Positions 8,601 to 21,000 of a stretch of 64,000 bases of DNA are shown here, in pieces; position 1 is the stretch's first letter, and every line of letters starts with the position of its first letter. The stretch spans positions 20,766,501 through 20,830,500 of the forward strand of contig OZ059896.1 in assembly GCA_964057225.1 (NCBI GenBank). The letters are read 5' to 3'. The notes beneath the pieces were generated by a model. That model was given only the letters and a program-made list of their open reading frames with translations. It searched no databases and was not told the DNA's origin. This stretch comes from Auanema rhodensis. Lineage: Eukaryota; Nematoda; Chromadorea; Rhabditida; Rhabditidae. The position numbers were made by a program, and so were the translations under genes.

Positions 8601-10877
8601 CAAAGACGATAGACAATGTTATTCAACGAAAAAATTAATTCTTCAGGGTGAAAATCGAGGATATAAGTGTGAACTTATATCAGTTGATATCTCGGTGCAT
8701 TTTTAAGCTAGCGCAAATCTGATAACACAGATCGACGCAGCTTAAAAATCCGCATCGAATGCACTATACTACATTGAGAAACGCTTAATACACAAATTAG
8801 TTATGATCGTTTGAAAAATGATGCATTAGTGTATGTTGAGTTTCCATGTACACTCAACATTGCTTCCAAAAACAGTTTGACAAAAATTTTTTCGAAAAAT
8901 TTCAAAATAATTTAGCAAAAAGTAGATGTTTTTAGATTTCTTTTTTCAAGGCAAAGACGATGGACAATGTTATTCAACGAAAAAATTAATTCTTCAGGGT
9001 GAAAATCGAGGATATAAGTGTGAACTTATATCAGTTGATATCTCGGTGCATTTTTAAGCTAGCGCAAATCTGATAACACAGATCGACGCAGCTTAAAAAT
9101 CCGCATCGAATGCACTATACTACATTGAGAAACGCTTAATACACAAATTAGTTATGATCGTTTGAAAAATGATGCATTAGTGTATGTTGAGTTTCCATGT
9201 ACACTCAACATTGCTTCCAAAAACATTTTGACAAAAATTTTTTCGAAAAATTTCAAAATAATTTAGCAAAAAGTAGATGTTTTTAGATTCCATTTTTCAA
9301 GGCAAAGACGATAGACAATGTTATTCAACGAAAAAATTAATTCTTCAGGGTGAAAATCGAGGATATATGTGTGAACTTATATCAGTTGATATCTCGGTGC
9401 ATTTTTAAGCTAGCGCAAATCTGATAACACAGATCGACGCAGCTTAAAAATCCACATCGAATGCACTATACTACATTGAGAAACGCTTGATACAAAAATT
9501 AGTTATGATCGTTTGAAAAATGATGCATTAGTGTATGTTGAGTTTCCATGTACACTCAACATTGCTTCCAAAAACATTTTGACAAAAATTTTTTCGAAAA
9601 ATTTCAACATAATTTAGGAAAAAGTAGATGTTTTTAGATTCCTTTTTTCAAGGCAAAGACGATGGACAATGTTATTCAGCGAAAAAATTAATTTTTCAGG
9701 GTGAAAATCGAGGATATAAGTGTGAACTTATATCAGTTGATATCTCGGTGCATTTTTAAGCTAGCGCAAATCTGATAACACAGATCGGCGCAGCTTAAAA
9801 TCCGCATCGAATGCACTATACTACATTGAGAAACGCTTGATACAAAAATTAGTTATGATCGTTTGAAAAATGATGCATTAGTGTATGTTGAGTTTCCATG
9901 TACACTCAACATTGCTTCCAAAAACATTTTGATAAAAATTTTTTCGAAAAATTTCAAAATAATTTAGCAAAAAGTAGATGTTTTTAGATTCCATTTTTCA
10001 AGGCAAAGACGATAGACAATGTTATTCAACGAAAAAATTAATTCTTCAGGGTGAAAATCGAGGATATAAGTGTGAACTTATATCAGTTGATATCTCGGTG
10101 CATTTTTAAGCTAGCGCAAATCTGATAACACAGATCGACGCAGCTTAAAAATCCACATCGAATGCACTATACTACATTGAGAAACGCTTGATACAAAAAT
10201 TAGTTATGATCGTTTGAAAAATGGTGCATTAGTGTATGTTGAGTTTCCATGTACACTCAACATTGCTTCCAAAAACATTTTGACAAAAATTTTTTCGAAA
10301 AATTTCAAAATAATTTAGCAAAAAGTAGATGTTTTTAGATTCCATTTTTCAAGGCAAAGACGATAGACAATGTTATTCAACGAAAAAATTAATTCTTCAG
10401 GGTGAAAATCGAGGATATAAGTGTGAACTTATATCAGTTGATATCTCGGTGCATTTTTAAGCTAGCGCAAATCTGATAACACAGATCGACGCAGCTTAAA
10501 AATCCGCATCGAATGCACTATACTACATTGAGAAACGCTTAATACACAAATTAGTTATGATCGTTTGAAAAATGATGCATTAGTGTATGTTGAGTTTCCA
10601 TGTACACTCAACATTGCTTCCAAAAACAGTTTGACAAAAATTTTTTCGAAAAATTTCAAAATAATTTAGCAAAAAGTAGATGTTTTTAGATTTCTTTTTT
10701 CAAGGCAAAGACGATGGACAATGTTATTCAGCGAAAAAATTAATTCTTCAGGGTGAAAATCGAGGATATAAGTGTGAACTTATATCAGTTGATATCTCGG
10801 TGCATTTTTAAGCTAGCGCAAATCTGATAACACAGATCGGCGCAGCTTAAAATCCGCATCGAATGCACTATACTACA
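5617..10877. repeat. Array segment B: 15 monomers with a tandem 5-mer
   Basis: Unit starts: 5617, 5968, 6318, 6669, 7020, 7371, 7722, 8072, 8423, 8774, 9125, 9476, 9826, 10177, 10528. Units at 5968, 7722, 9476 and 10528 are 350 bp. Variants first appearing here are ATGGTGC, ATATGTG, CATTTTGATAAAA, AATACACA, TCCAC and the ATTCAGCG/ATCGGCG 350-bp type. Units 7371-9124 and 9125-10877 form a tandem 5-mer at a 1754-bp period, both carrying the private ATTTTTCAG change in their second monomer. The copy at 9476 has extra private changes (AACATAATTTAGG). The last unit, 10528, begins like its counterpart at 8774 but ends with the ATTCAGCG/ATCGGCG tail, so it is a mosaic. Confidence 0.88.
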
Positions 10878-10988
10878 TTGAGAAACGCTTGATACAAAAA
10901 TTAGTTATGATCGTTTGAAAAATGATGCATTAGTGTATGTTGAGTTTCCATGTACACTAAAAATCCGCATCGAATGCACTATACTACA
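10878..10988. repeat. Truncated monomer, 111 bp, internal 240-bp deletion
   Basis: The unit keeps monomer positions 1-81 and 322-351 and lacks 82-321. The junction reads TACACT followed directly by AAAAATCCGC, with one base of ambiguity. The left breakpoint falls in the right arm of hairpin H1 and the right breakpoint falls in the right outer arm of dyad H4. H2, H3 and most of H4 are lost. It is the only large length change in the window; all other units are 350-353 bp. Flanking units (10528 and 10989) are complete. Confidence 0.95.
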
Positions 10989-13900
10989 TTGAGAAACGCT
11001 TAATACACAAATTAGTTATGATCGTTTGAAAAATGATGCATTAGTGTATGTTGAGTTTCCATGTACACTCAACATTGCTTCCAAAAACAGTTTGACAAAA
11101 ATGTTTTCGAAAAATTTCAAAATAATTTAGCAAAAAGTAGATGTTTTTAGATTTCTTTTTTCAAGGCAAAGACGATGGACAATGTTATTCAACGAAAAAA
11201 TTAATTCTTCAGGGTGAAAATCGAGGATATAAGTGTGAACTTATATCAGTTGATATCTCGGTGCATTTTTAAGCTAGCGCAAATCTGATAACACAGATCG
11301 ACGCAGCTTAAAAATCCACATCGAATGCACTATACTACATTGAGAAACGCTTGATACAAAAATTAGTTATGATCGTTTGAAAAATGATGCATTAGTGTAT
11401 GTTGAGTTTCCATGTACACTCAACATTGCTTCCAAAAACATTTTGATAAAAATTTTTTCGAAAAATTTCAAAATAATTTAGCAAAAAGTAGATGTTTTTA
11501 GATTCCATTTTTCAAGGCAAAGACGATAGACAATGTTATTCAACGAAAAAATTAATTCTTCAGGGTGAAAATCGAGGATATAAGTGTGAACTTATATCAG
11601 TTGATATCTCGGTGCATTTTTAAGCTAGCGCAAATCTGATAACACAGATCGACGCAGCTTAAAAATCCACATCGAATGCACTATACTACATTGAGAAACG
11701 CTTGATACAAAAATTAGTTATGATCGTTTGAAAAATGGTGCATTAGTGTATGTTGAGTTTCCATGTACACTCAACATTGCTTCCAAAAACAGTTTGACAA
11801 AAATTTTTTCGAAAAATTTCAAAATAATTTAGCAAAAAGTAGATGTTTTTAGATTTCTTTTTTCAAGGCAAAGACGATGGACAATGTTATTCAACGAAAA
11901 AATTAATTCTTCAGGGTGAAAATCGAGGATATAAGTGTGAACTTATATCAGTTGATATCTCGGTGCATTTTTAAGCTAGCGCAAATCTGATAACACAGAT
12001 CGACGCAGCTTAAAAATCCGCATCAAATGCACTATACTACATTGAGAAACGCTTAATACACAAATTAGTTATGATCGTTTGAAAAATGATGCATTAGTGT
12101 ATGTTGAGTTTCCATGTACACTCAACATTGCTTCCAAAAACAGTTTGACAAAAATGTTTTCGAAAAATTTCAAAATAATTTAGCAAAAAGTAGATGTTTT
12201 TAGATTTCTTTTTTCAAGGCAAAGACGATGGACAATGTTATTCAACGAAAAAATTAATTCTTCAGGGTGAAAATCGAGGATATAAGTGTGAACTTATATC
12301 AGTTGATATCTCGGTGCATTTTTAAGCTAGCGCAAATCTGATAACACAGATCGACGCAGCTTAAAAATCCGCATCGAATGCACTATACTACATTGAGAAA
12401 CGCTTAATACACAAATTAGTTATGATCGTTTGAAAAATGATGCATTAGTGTATGTTGAGTTTCCATGTACACTCAACATTGCTTCCAAAAACATTTTGAC
12501 AAAAATTTTTTCGAAAAATTTCAAAATAATTTAGCAAAAAGTAGATGTTTTTAGATTCCATTTTTCAAGGCAAAGACGATAGACAATGTTATTCAACGAA
12601 AAAATTAATTCTTCAGGGTGAAAATCGAGGATATATGTGTGAACTTATATCAGTTGATATCTCGGTGCATTTTTAAGCTAGCGCAAATCTGATAACACAG
12701 ATCGACGCAGCTTAAAAATCCACATCGAATGCACTATACTACATTGAGAAACGCTTGATACAAAAATTAGTTATGATCGTTTGAAAAATGATGCATTAGT
12801 GTATGTTGAGTTTCCATGTACACTCAACATTGCTTCCAAAAACATTTTGACAAAAATTTTTTCGAAAAATTTCAAAATAATTTAGCAAAAAGTAGATGTT
12901 TTTAGATTCCTTTTTTCAAGGCAAAGACGATGGACAATGTTATTCAGCGAAAAAATTAATTCTTCAGGGTGAAAATCGAGGATATAAGTGTGAACTTATA
13001 TCAGTTGATATCTCGGTGCATTTTTAAGCTAGCGCAAATCTGATAACACAGATCGGCGCAGCTTAAAATCCGCATCGAATGCACTATACTACATTGAGAA
13101 ACGCTTGATACAAAAATTAGTTATGATCGTTTGAAAAATGATGCATTAGTGTATGTTGAGTTTCCATGTACACTCAACATTGCTTCCAAAAACATTTTGA
13201 TAAAAATTTTTTCGAAAAATTTCAAAATAATTTAGCAAAAAGTAGATGTTTTTAGATTCCATTTTTCAAGGCAAAGACGATAGACAATGTTATTCAACGA
13301 AAAAATTAATTCTTCAGGGTGAAAATCGAGGATATAAGTGTGAACTTATATCAGTTGATATCTCGGTGCATTTTTAAGCTAGCGCAAATCTGATAACACA
13401 GATCGACGCAGCTTAAAAATCCACATCGAATGCACTATACTACATTGAGAAACGCTTGATACAAAAATTAGTTATGATCGTTTGAAAAATGGTGCATTAG
13501 TGTATGTTGAGTTTCCATGTACACTCAACATTGCTTCCAAAAACAGTTTGACAAAAATTTTTTCGAAAAATTTCAAAATAATTTAGCAAAAAGTAGATGT
13601 TTTTAGATTTCTTTTTTCAAGGCAAAGACGATGGACAATGTTATTCAACGAAAAAATTAATTCTTCAGGGTGAAAATCGAGGATATAAGTGTGAACTTAT
13701 ATCAGTTGATATCTCGGTGCATTTTTAAGCTAGCGCAAATCTGATAACACAGATCGACGCAGCTTAAAAATCCGCATCGAATGCACTATACTACATTGAG
13801 AAACGCTTGATACAAAAATTAGTTATGATCGTTTGAAAAATGATGCATTAGTGTATGTTGAGTTTCCATGTACACTCAACATTGCTTCCAAAAACAGTTT

Positions 13901-14497
13901 GACAAAAATTTTTTCGAAAAATTTCAAAATAATTTAGCAAAAAGTAGATGTTTTTAGATTTCTTTTTTCAAGGCAAAGACGATGGACAATGTTATTCAAC
14001 GAAAAAATTAATTCTTCAGGGTGAAAATCGAGGATATAAGTGTGAACTTATATCAGTTGATATCTCGGTGCATTTTTAAGCTAGCGCAAATCTGATAACA
14101 CAGATCGACGCAGCTTAAAAATCCGCATCGAATGCACTATACTACATTGAGAAACGCTTAATACACAAATTAGTTATGATCGTTTGAAAAATGATGCATT
14201 AGTGTATGTTGAGTTTCCATGTACACTCAACATTGCTTCCAAAAACAGTTTGACAAAAATGTTTTCGAAAAATTTCAAAATAATTTAGCAAAAAGTAGAT
14301 GTTTTTAGATTTCTTTTTTCAAGGCAAAGACGATGGACAATGTTATTCAACGAAAAAATTAATTCTTCAGGGTGAAAATCGAGGATATAAGTGTGAACTT
14401 ATATCAGTTGATATCTCGGTGCATTTTTAAGCTAGCGCAAATCTGATAACACAGATCGACGCAGCTTAAAAATCCGCATCGAATGCACTATACTACA
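10989..14497. repeat. Array segment C: 10 monomers, mosaic of segment B types
   Basis: Unit starts: 10989, 11340, 11691, 12042, 12393, 12744, 13094, 13445, 13796, 14147; the unit at 12744 is 350 bp. Units 12393, 12744 and 13094 match 9125, 9476 and 9826 in type (ATATGTG/TCCAC, then ATTCCTT/ATCGGCG, then CATTTTGAT/TCCAC). A private TGTTTTCG change marks 10989, 12042 and 14147, and ATGGTGC joined to CAGTTTGAC marks 11691 and 13445, a combination absent from segment B. The unit at 10989 has a CAGTTTGAC head but a TCCAC tail, which is otherwise unusual. CATCAAATGC near 12023 is a one-off change. Confidence 0.85.
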
Positions 14498-17400
14498 TCA
14501 AGAAACGCTTGATACAAAAATTAGTTATGATCGTTTGAAAAATGATGCATTAGTGTATGTTGAGTTTCCATGTACACTCAACATTGCTTCCAAAAACATT
14601 TTGACAAAAATTTTTTCGAAAAATTTCAAAATAATTTAGCAAGAAGTAGATGTTTTTAGATTTCTTTTTTCAAGGCAAAGACGATGGACAATGTAATTCA
14701 ACGAAAAAATTAATTCTTCAGGGTGAAAATCGAGGATATAAGTGTGAACTTATATCAGTTGATATCTCGGTGCATTTTCAAGCTAGCGCAAATCTGATAA
14801 CACAGATAGACGCAGCTTAAAAATCCGCATCGAATGCACTATACTACATTGAGAAACGCTTGATACAAAAATTAGTTATGATCGTTTGAAAAATGATGCA
14901 TTAGTGTATGTTGAGTTTCCATGTACACTCAACATTGCTTCCAAAAACATTTTGACAAAAATTTTTTCGAAAAATTTCAAAATAATTTAGCAAAAAGTAG
15001 ATGTTTTTAGATTCCATTTTTCAAGGCAAAGACGATAGACAATGTTATTCAACGAAAAAATTAATTCTTCAGGGTGAAAATCGAGGATATAAGTGTGAAC
15101 TTATATCAGTTGATATCTCGGTGCATTTTCAAGCTAGCGCAAATCTGATAACACAGATCGACGCAGCTTAAAAATCCGCATCGAATGCACTATACTACAT
15201 TGAGAAACGCTTGATACACAAATTAGTTATGATCGTTTGAAAAATGATGCATTAGTGTATGTTGAGTTTCCATGTACACTCAACATTGCTTCCAAAAACA
15301 GTTTGACAAAAATTTTTTCGAAAAATTTCAAAATAATTTAGCAAAAAGTAGATGTTTTTAGATTTCTTTTTTCAAGGCAAAGACGATGGACAATGTTATT
15401 CAACGAAAAAAGTAATTCTTCAGGGTGAAAATCGAGGATATAAGTGTGAACTTATATCAGTTGATATCTCGGTGCATTTTTAAGCTAGCGCAAATCTGAT
15501 AACACAGATCGACGCAGCTTAAAAATCCGCATCGAATGCACTATACTACATTGAGAAACGCTTGATACAAAAATTAGTTATGATCGTTTGAAAAATGATG
15601 CATTAGTGTATGTTGAGTTTCCATGTACACTCAACATTGCTTCCAAAAACATTTTGACAAAAATTTTTTCGAAAAATTTCAAAATAATTTAGCAAAAAGT
15701 AGATGTTTTTAGATTCCATTTTTCAAGGCAAAGACGATAGACAATGTTATTCAACGAAAAAATTAATTCTTCAGGGTGAAAATCGAGGATATAAGTGTGA
15801 ACTTATATCAGTTGATATCTCGGTGCATTTTTAAGCTAGCGCAAATCTGATAACACAGATCGACGCAGCTTAAAAATCCGCATCGAATGCACTATACTAC
15901 ATTGAGAAATGCTTAATACACAAATTAGTTATGATCGTTTGAAAAATGATGCATTAGTGTATGTTGAGTTTCCATGTACACTCAACATTGCTTCCAAAAA
16001 CAGTTTGACAAAAATTTTTTCGAAAAATTTCAAAATAATTTAGCAAAAAGTAGATGTTTTTAGATTTCTTTTTTCAAGGCAAAGACGATGGACAATGTTA
16101 TTCAACGAAAAAATTAATTCTTCAGGGTGAAAATCGAGGATATAAGTGTGAACTTATATCAGTTGATATCTCGGTGCATTTTTAAGCTAGCGCAAATCTG
16201 ATAACACAGATCGACGCAGCTTAAAAATCCGCATCGAATGCACTATACTACATCAAGAAACGCTTGATACACAAATTAGTTATGATCGTTTGAAAAATGA
16301 TGCATTAGTGTATGTTGAGTTTCCATGTACACTCAACATTGCTTCCAAAAACATTTTGACAAAAATTTTTTCGAAAAATTTCAAAATAATTTAGCAAAAA
16401 GTAGATGTTTTTAGATTCCATTTTTCAAGGCAAAGACGATAGACAATGTTATTCAACGAAAAAATTAATTCTTCAGGGTGAAAATCGAGGATATAAGTGT
16501 GAACTTATATCAGTTGATATCTCGGTGCATTTTTAAGCTAGCGCAAATCTGATAACACAGATCGACGCAGCTTAAAAATCCGCATCGAATGCACTATACT
16601 ACATTGAGAAACGCTTAATACACAAATTAGTTATGATCGTTTGAAAAATGATGCATTAGTGTATGTTGAGTTTCCATGTACACTCAACATTGCTTCCAAA
16701 AACAGTTTGACAAAAATTTTTTCGAAAAATTTCAAAATAATTTAGCAAAAAGTAGATGTTTTTAGATTTCTTTTTTCAAGGCAAAGACGATGGACAATGT
16801 TATTCAACGAAAAAATTAATTCTTCAGGGTGAAAATCGAGGATATAAGTGTGAACTTATATCAGTTGATATCTCGGTGCATTTTTAAGCTAGCGCAAATC
16901 TGATAACACAGATCGACGCAGCTTAAAAATCCGCATCGAATGCACTATACTACATCAAGAAACGCTTGATACAAAAATTAGTTATGATCGTTTGAAAAAT
17001 GATGCATTAGTGTATGTTGAGTTTCCATGTACACTCAACATTGCTTCCAAAAACATTTTGACAAAAATTTTTTCGAAAAATTTCAAAATAATTTAGCAAG
17101 AAGTAGATGTTTTTAGATTTCTTTTTTCAAGGCAAAGACGATGGACAATGTAATTCAACGAAAAAATTAATTCTTCAGGGTGAAAATCGAGGATATAAGT
17201 GTGAACTTATATCAGTTGATATCTCGGTGCATTTTTAAGCTAGCGCAAATCTGATAACACAGATAGACGCAGCTTAAAAATCCGCATCGAATGCACTATA
17301 CTACATTGAGAAACGCTTGATACAAAAATTAGTTATGATCGTTTGAAAAATGATGCATTAGTGTATGTTGAGTTTCCATGTACACTCAACATTGCTTCCA

Positions 17401-18007
17401 AAAACATTTTGACAAAAATTTTTTCGAAAAATTTCAAAATAATTTAGCAAAAAGTAGATGTTTTTAGATTCCATTTTTCAAGGCAAAGACGATAGACAAT
17501 GTTATTCAACGAAAAAATTAATTCTTCAGGGTGAAAATCGAGGATATAAGTGTGAACTTATATCAGTTGATATCTCGGTGCATTTTCAAGCTAGCGCAAA
17601 TCTGATAACACAGATCGACGCAGCTTAAAAATCCGCATCGAATGCACTATACTACATTGAGAAACGCTTGATACACAAATTAGTTATGATCGTTTGAAAA
17701 ATGATGCATTAGTGTATGTTGAGTTTCCATGTACACTCAACATTGCTTCCAAAAACAGTTTGACAAAAATTTTTTCGAAAAATTTCAAAATAATTTAGCA
17801 AAAAGTAGATGTTTTTAGATTTCTTTTTTCAAGGCAAAGACGATGGACAATGTTATTCAACGAAAAAATTAATTCTTCAGGGTGAAAATCGAGGATATAA
17901 GTGTGAACTTATATCAGTTGATATCTCGGTGCATTTTTAAGCTAGCGCAAATCTGATAACACAGATCGACGCAGCTTAAAAATCCGCATCGAATGCACTA
18001 TACTACA
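14498..18007. repeat. Array segment D: 10 monomers resembling segment A
   Basis: Unit starts: 14498, 14849, 15200, 15551, 15902, 16253, 16604, 16955, 17306, 17657; all 351 bp. The run 14498-15550 has the same three types as 1405-2457 (TCAAG with GCAAGAAG, TAATTCAAC and ATAGACG; then ATTCCAT with TTTTCAAG; then GATACACA with CAGTTTGAC). A second such run starts at 16955, there with TTTTTAAG. Units 15551-16252 and 16253-16954 alternate the same two types, a dimer of 702 bp, although 16253 has acquired the TCAAG start. One-off changes include AAAAAAGTAATTC near 15405 and GAGAAATGC at 15905. Confidence 0.85.
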
Positions 18008-21000
18008 TTGAGAAACGCTTGATACAAAAATTAGTTATGATCGTTTGAAAAATGGTGCATTAGTGTATGTTGAGTTTCCATGTACACTCAACATTGCTTC
18101 CAAAAACATTTTGACAAAAATTTTTTCGAAAAATTTCAAAATAATTTAGCAAAAAGTAGATGTTTTTAGATTCCATTTTTCAAGGCAAAGACGATAGACA
18201 ATGTTATTCAACGAAAAAATTAATTCTTCAGGGTGAAAATCGAGGATATATGTGTGAACTTATATCAGTTGATATCTCGGTGCATTTTTAAGCTAGCGCA
18301 AATCTGATAACACAGATCGACGCAGCTTAAAAATCCACATCGAATGCACTATACTACATTGAGAAACGCTTGATACAAAAATTAGTTATGATCGTTTGAA
18401 AAATGATGCATTAGTGTATGTTGAGTTTCCATGTACACTCAACATCGCTTCCAAAAACATTTTGACAAAAATTTTTTCGAAAAATTTCAAAATAATTTAG
18501 CAAAAAGTAGATGTTTTTAGATTCCTTTTTTCAAGGCAAAGACGATGGACAATGTTATTCAGCGAAAAAATTAATTCTTCAGGGTGAAAATCGAGGATAT
18601 AAGTGTGAACTTATATCAGTTGATATCTCGGTGCATTTTTAAGCTAGCGCAAATCTGATAACACAGATCGGCGCAGCTTAAAATCCGCATCGAATGCACT
18701 ATACTACATTGAGAAACGCTTGATACAAAAATTAGTTATGATCGTTTGAAAAATGATGCATTAGTGTATGTTGAGTTTCCATGTACACTCAACATTGCTT
18801 CCAAAAACATTTTGATAAAAAGTTTTTCGAAAAATTTCAAAATAATTTAGCAAAAAGTAGATGTTTTTAGATTCCATTTTTCAAGGCAAAGACGAAAGAC
18901 AATGTTATTCAACGAAAAAATTAATTCTTCAGGGTGAAAATCGAGGATATAAGTGTGAACTTATATCAGTTGATATCTCGGTGCATTTTTAAGCTAGCGC
19001 AAATCTGATAACACAGATCGACGCAGCTTAAAAATCCACATCGAATGCACTATACTACATTGAGAAACGCTTGATACAAAAATTAGTTATGATCGTTTGA
19101 AAAATGATGCATTAGTGTATGTTGAGTTTCCATGTACACTCAACATTGCTTCCAAAAACAGTTTGACAAAAATTTTTTCGAAAAATTTCAAAATAATTTA
19201 GCAAAAAGTAGATATTTTTAGATTTCTTTTTTCAAGGCAAAGACGATGGACAATGTTATTCAACGAAAAATTTAATTCTTCAGGGTGAAAATCGAGGATA
19301 TAAGTGTGAACTTATATCAGTTGATATCTCGGTGCATTTTCAAGCTAGCGCAAATCTGATAACACAGATCGACGCAGCTTAAAAATCCGCATCGAATGCA
19401 CTATACTACATTGAGAAACGCTTAATACAAAAATTAGTTATGATCGTTTGAAAAATGATGCATTAGTGTATGTTGAGTTTCCATGTACACTCAACATTGC
19501 TTCCAAAAACATTTTGACAAAAATTTTTTCGAAAAATTTCAAAATAATTTAGCAAAAAGTAGATGTTTTTAGATTCCTTTTTTTAAGGCAAAGACGATGG
19601 ACAATGTTATTCAACGAAAAAATTAATTCTTCAGGGTGAAAATCGAGGATATAAGTGTGAACTTATATCAGTTGATATCTCGGTGCATTTTTAAGCTAGC
19701 GCAAATCTGATAACACAGATCGACGCAGCTTAAAAATCCGCATCGAATGCACTATACTACATTGAGAAACGCTTAATACACAAATTAGTTATGATCGTTT
19801 GAAAAATGATGCATTAGTGTATGTTGAGTTTCCATGTACACTCAACATTGCTTCCAAAAACAGTTTGACAAAAATTTTTTCGAAAAATTTCAAAATAATT
19901 TAGCAAAAAGTAGATGTTTTTAGATTTCTTTTTTCAAGGCAAAGACGATGGACAATGTTATTCAACGAAAAAATTAATTCTTCAGGGTGAAAATCGAGGA
20001 TATAAGTGTGAACTTATATCAGTTGATATCTCGGTGCATTTTTAAGCTAGCGCAAATCTGATAACACAGATCGACGCAGCTTAAAAATCCGCATCGAATG
20101 CACTATACTACATTGAGAAACGCTTAATACACAAATTAGTTATGATCGTTTGAAAAATGATGCATTAGTGTATGTTGAGTTTCCATGTACACTCAACATT
20201 GCTTCCAAAAACATTTTGACAAAAATTTTTTCGAAAAATTTCAAAATAATTTAGCAAAAAGTAGATGTTTTTAGATTCCATTTTTCAAGGCAAAGACGAT
20301 AGACAATGTTATTCAACGAAAAAATTAATTCTTCAGGGTGAAAATCGAGGATATATGTGTGAACTTATATCAGTTGATATCTCGGTGCATTTTTAAGCTA
20401 GCGCAAATCTGATAACACAGATAGACGCAGCTTAAAAATCCGCATCGAATGCACTATACTACATTGAGAAACGCTTAATACAAAAATTAGTTATGATCGT
20501 TTGAAAAATGATGCATTAGTGTATGTTGAGTTTCCATGTACACTCAACATTGCTTCCAAAAACATTTTGACAAAAATTTTTTCGAAAAATTTCAAAATAA
20601 TTTAGCAAAAAGTAGATGTTTTTAGATTCCTTTTTTTAAGGCAAAGACGATGGACAATGTTATTCAACGAAAAAATTAATTCTTCAGGGTGAAAATCGAG
20701 GATATAAGTGTGAACTTATATCAGTTGATATCTCGGTGCATTTTTAAGCTAGCGCAAATCTGATAACACAGATCGACGCAGCTTAAAAATCCGCATCGAA
20801 TGCACTATACTACATTGAGAAACGCTTAATACACAAATTAGTTATGATCGTTTGAAAAATGATGCATTAGTGTATGTTGAGTTTCCATGTACACTCAACA
20901 TTGCTTCCAAAAACAGTTTGACAAAAATTTTTTCGAAAAATTTCAAAATAATTTAGCAAAAAGTAGATGTTTTTAGATTTCTTTTTTCAAGGCAAAGACG

